Assembly: GCA_030427735.1 (NCBI GenBank)
Contig: JAUIBP010000013.1
Coordinates: forward strand, 28,405 to 92,404
Length of the DNA stretch: 64,000 nt
Source of the DNA: Bacteroidia bacterium
GTDB lineage: Bacteria; Bacteroidota; Bacteroidia; Flavobacteriales; Flavobacteriaceae
Direction: 5' to 3'
A program made the translations under genes and the position numbers. Below, piece after piece: positions 63,705 through 64,000 of the stretch (within the stretch, counting starts at the first letter, position 1; each line of letters begins with the position of its first letter). The notes beneath the pieces were generated by a model, which ran no database searches, was not told where the DNA came from, and saw nothing but the letters and a program-made list of their open reading frames with translations.

Positions 63705-64000
63705 TTATTCTAATTGAAGCCACCAGTGTTTAAATGTTTGGGTGCTATCTTTTAATCGAACAACCTCCCCAATCATAGGTGTTACTAACGGAAAATTATG
63801 GGCTCTGTTTGAAGCTATAAGTTTTGTTAGGGGTTCGTCCCACGGGTGTTGTGCTAAAGCAAATTTAGCCGAATGTACAGCAAACACACGTTTCGCTTGA
63901 AGGTCTTTAGCAGCTTGTAAGGGCTGTCCGGGTAAATTATGAATGTAAGGCCAGGCTTCATTATATTGTCCGTTTTCTAAAATGACCAAATCAAACGGTC
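63705..64000 (-). CDS. MBL-fold metallo-hydrolase, N-terminus outside the window
   Basis: The frame is open to the right edge with no start codon needed. The visible 98 residues (PFDLVILENGQYNEAW, LQAKRVFAVHSAKFALAQHPWDEPL) are the C-terminal part of an UlaG/NAPE-PLD-like metallo-beta-lactamase protein, including a conserved His of the metal site in AVHSAKF. The main HxHxDH motif lies beyond the window. The substrate is unknown. Confidence 0.85.
   Translation of the reverse strand, partial: PFDLVILENGQYNEAWPYIHNLPGQPLQAAKDLQAKRVFAVHSAKFALAQHPWDEPLTKLIASNRAHNFPLVTPMIGEVVRLKDSTQTFKHWWLQLE

Overview
The window looks like chromosomal DNA of a marine-type member of the Flavobacteriaceae (Bacteroidota). 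It is A+T rich and carries SusC/SusD glycan-uptake pairs, type IX secretion (T9SS) C-terminal sorting domains, a HYC_CC_PP-family protein, SusR-like TPR regulators and Bacteroidota promoters of the TTG / TAnnTTTG type. Shine-Dalgarno signals are essentially absent. I cannot name the species.

Layout. 1-8190 is the end of a pectin (probably rhamnogalacturonan) utilisation locus: an SGNH acetylesterase reading out of the window to the left, then divergently a GH28 lipoprotein, a 1.2 kaa DUF4450-like secreted protein and a GH65-like (alpha/alpha)6 lipoprotein. 8187-9971 holds an orphan LytTR response regulator divergent from a lipoprotein of unknown function. 10041-12834 is the proline operon proC-proB-proA. 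13307-20927 is a 2490-residue T9SS-exported subtilisin-like protease, preceded by a 45-residue ORF missing from long-ORF lists. 21145-34644 is a second polysaccharide utilisation locus: DUF5004-like lipoprotein, a SusE/F-like protein, SusC, SusD, a GH71/99-like hydrolase and an inverting-type GH97. It is bracketed by two TPR/transmembrane/HTH regulators that read outward from it. The enzymes point to an alpha-glucan. 34834-46623 is a copper/silver resistance operon: HYC_CC_PP protein, CusA, CusC-like, DUF3347 protein, HMA-AraC regulator, CopA ATPase, a decayed DUF305 gene, CusB-DUF3347 fusion and a small HMA-like protein.

46688-50865 is housekeeping: a C40 peptidase, a thiolase and a PgpH-like HD phosphohydrolase. 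50958-51165 has tRNA-Ser(GCT) and tRNA-Pro(TGG). 51365-54112 is an A+T-rich T9SS protein without a recognised catalytic domain. 54929-58417 is a three-gene exopolysaccharide/O-antigen cassette (GT4, Wzy-like, GT4) flanked by repeat-rich intergenic DNA. 58807-64000 has TerC, a universal stress protein, a serine beta-lactamase-like hydrolase, an NAD-binding epimerase-like protein, a GNAT acetyltransferase and a truncated MBL-fold hydrolase.

I found no phage, IS element, CRISPR array or defence system. The most interesting material is the set of poorly characterised glycan enzymes (2301-8190), the alpha-glucan PUL with its internally duplicated SusE/F-like protein and direct-repeat operator candidate, the DUF305 pseudogene in the copper operon, and a 97-bp palindromic element lodged in the loop of a terminator. 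All family assignments come from reading motifs by eye; no search was run.
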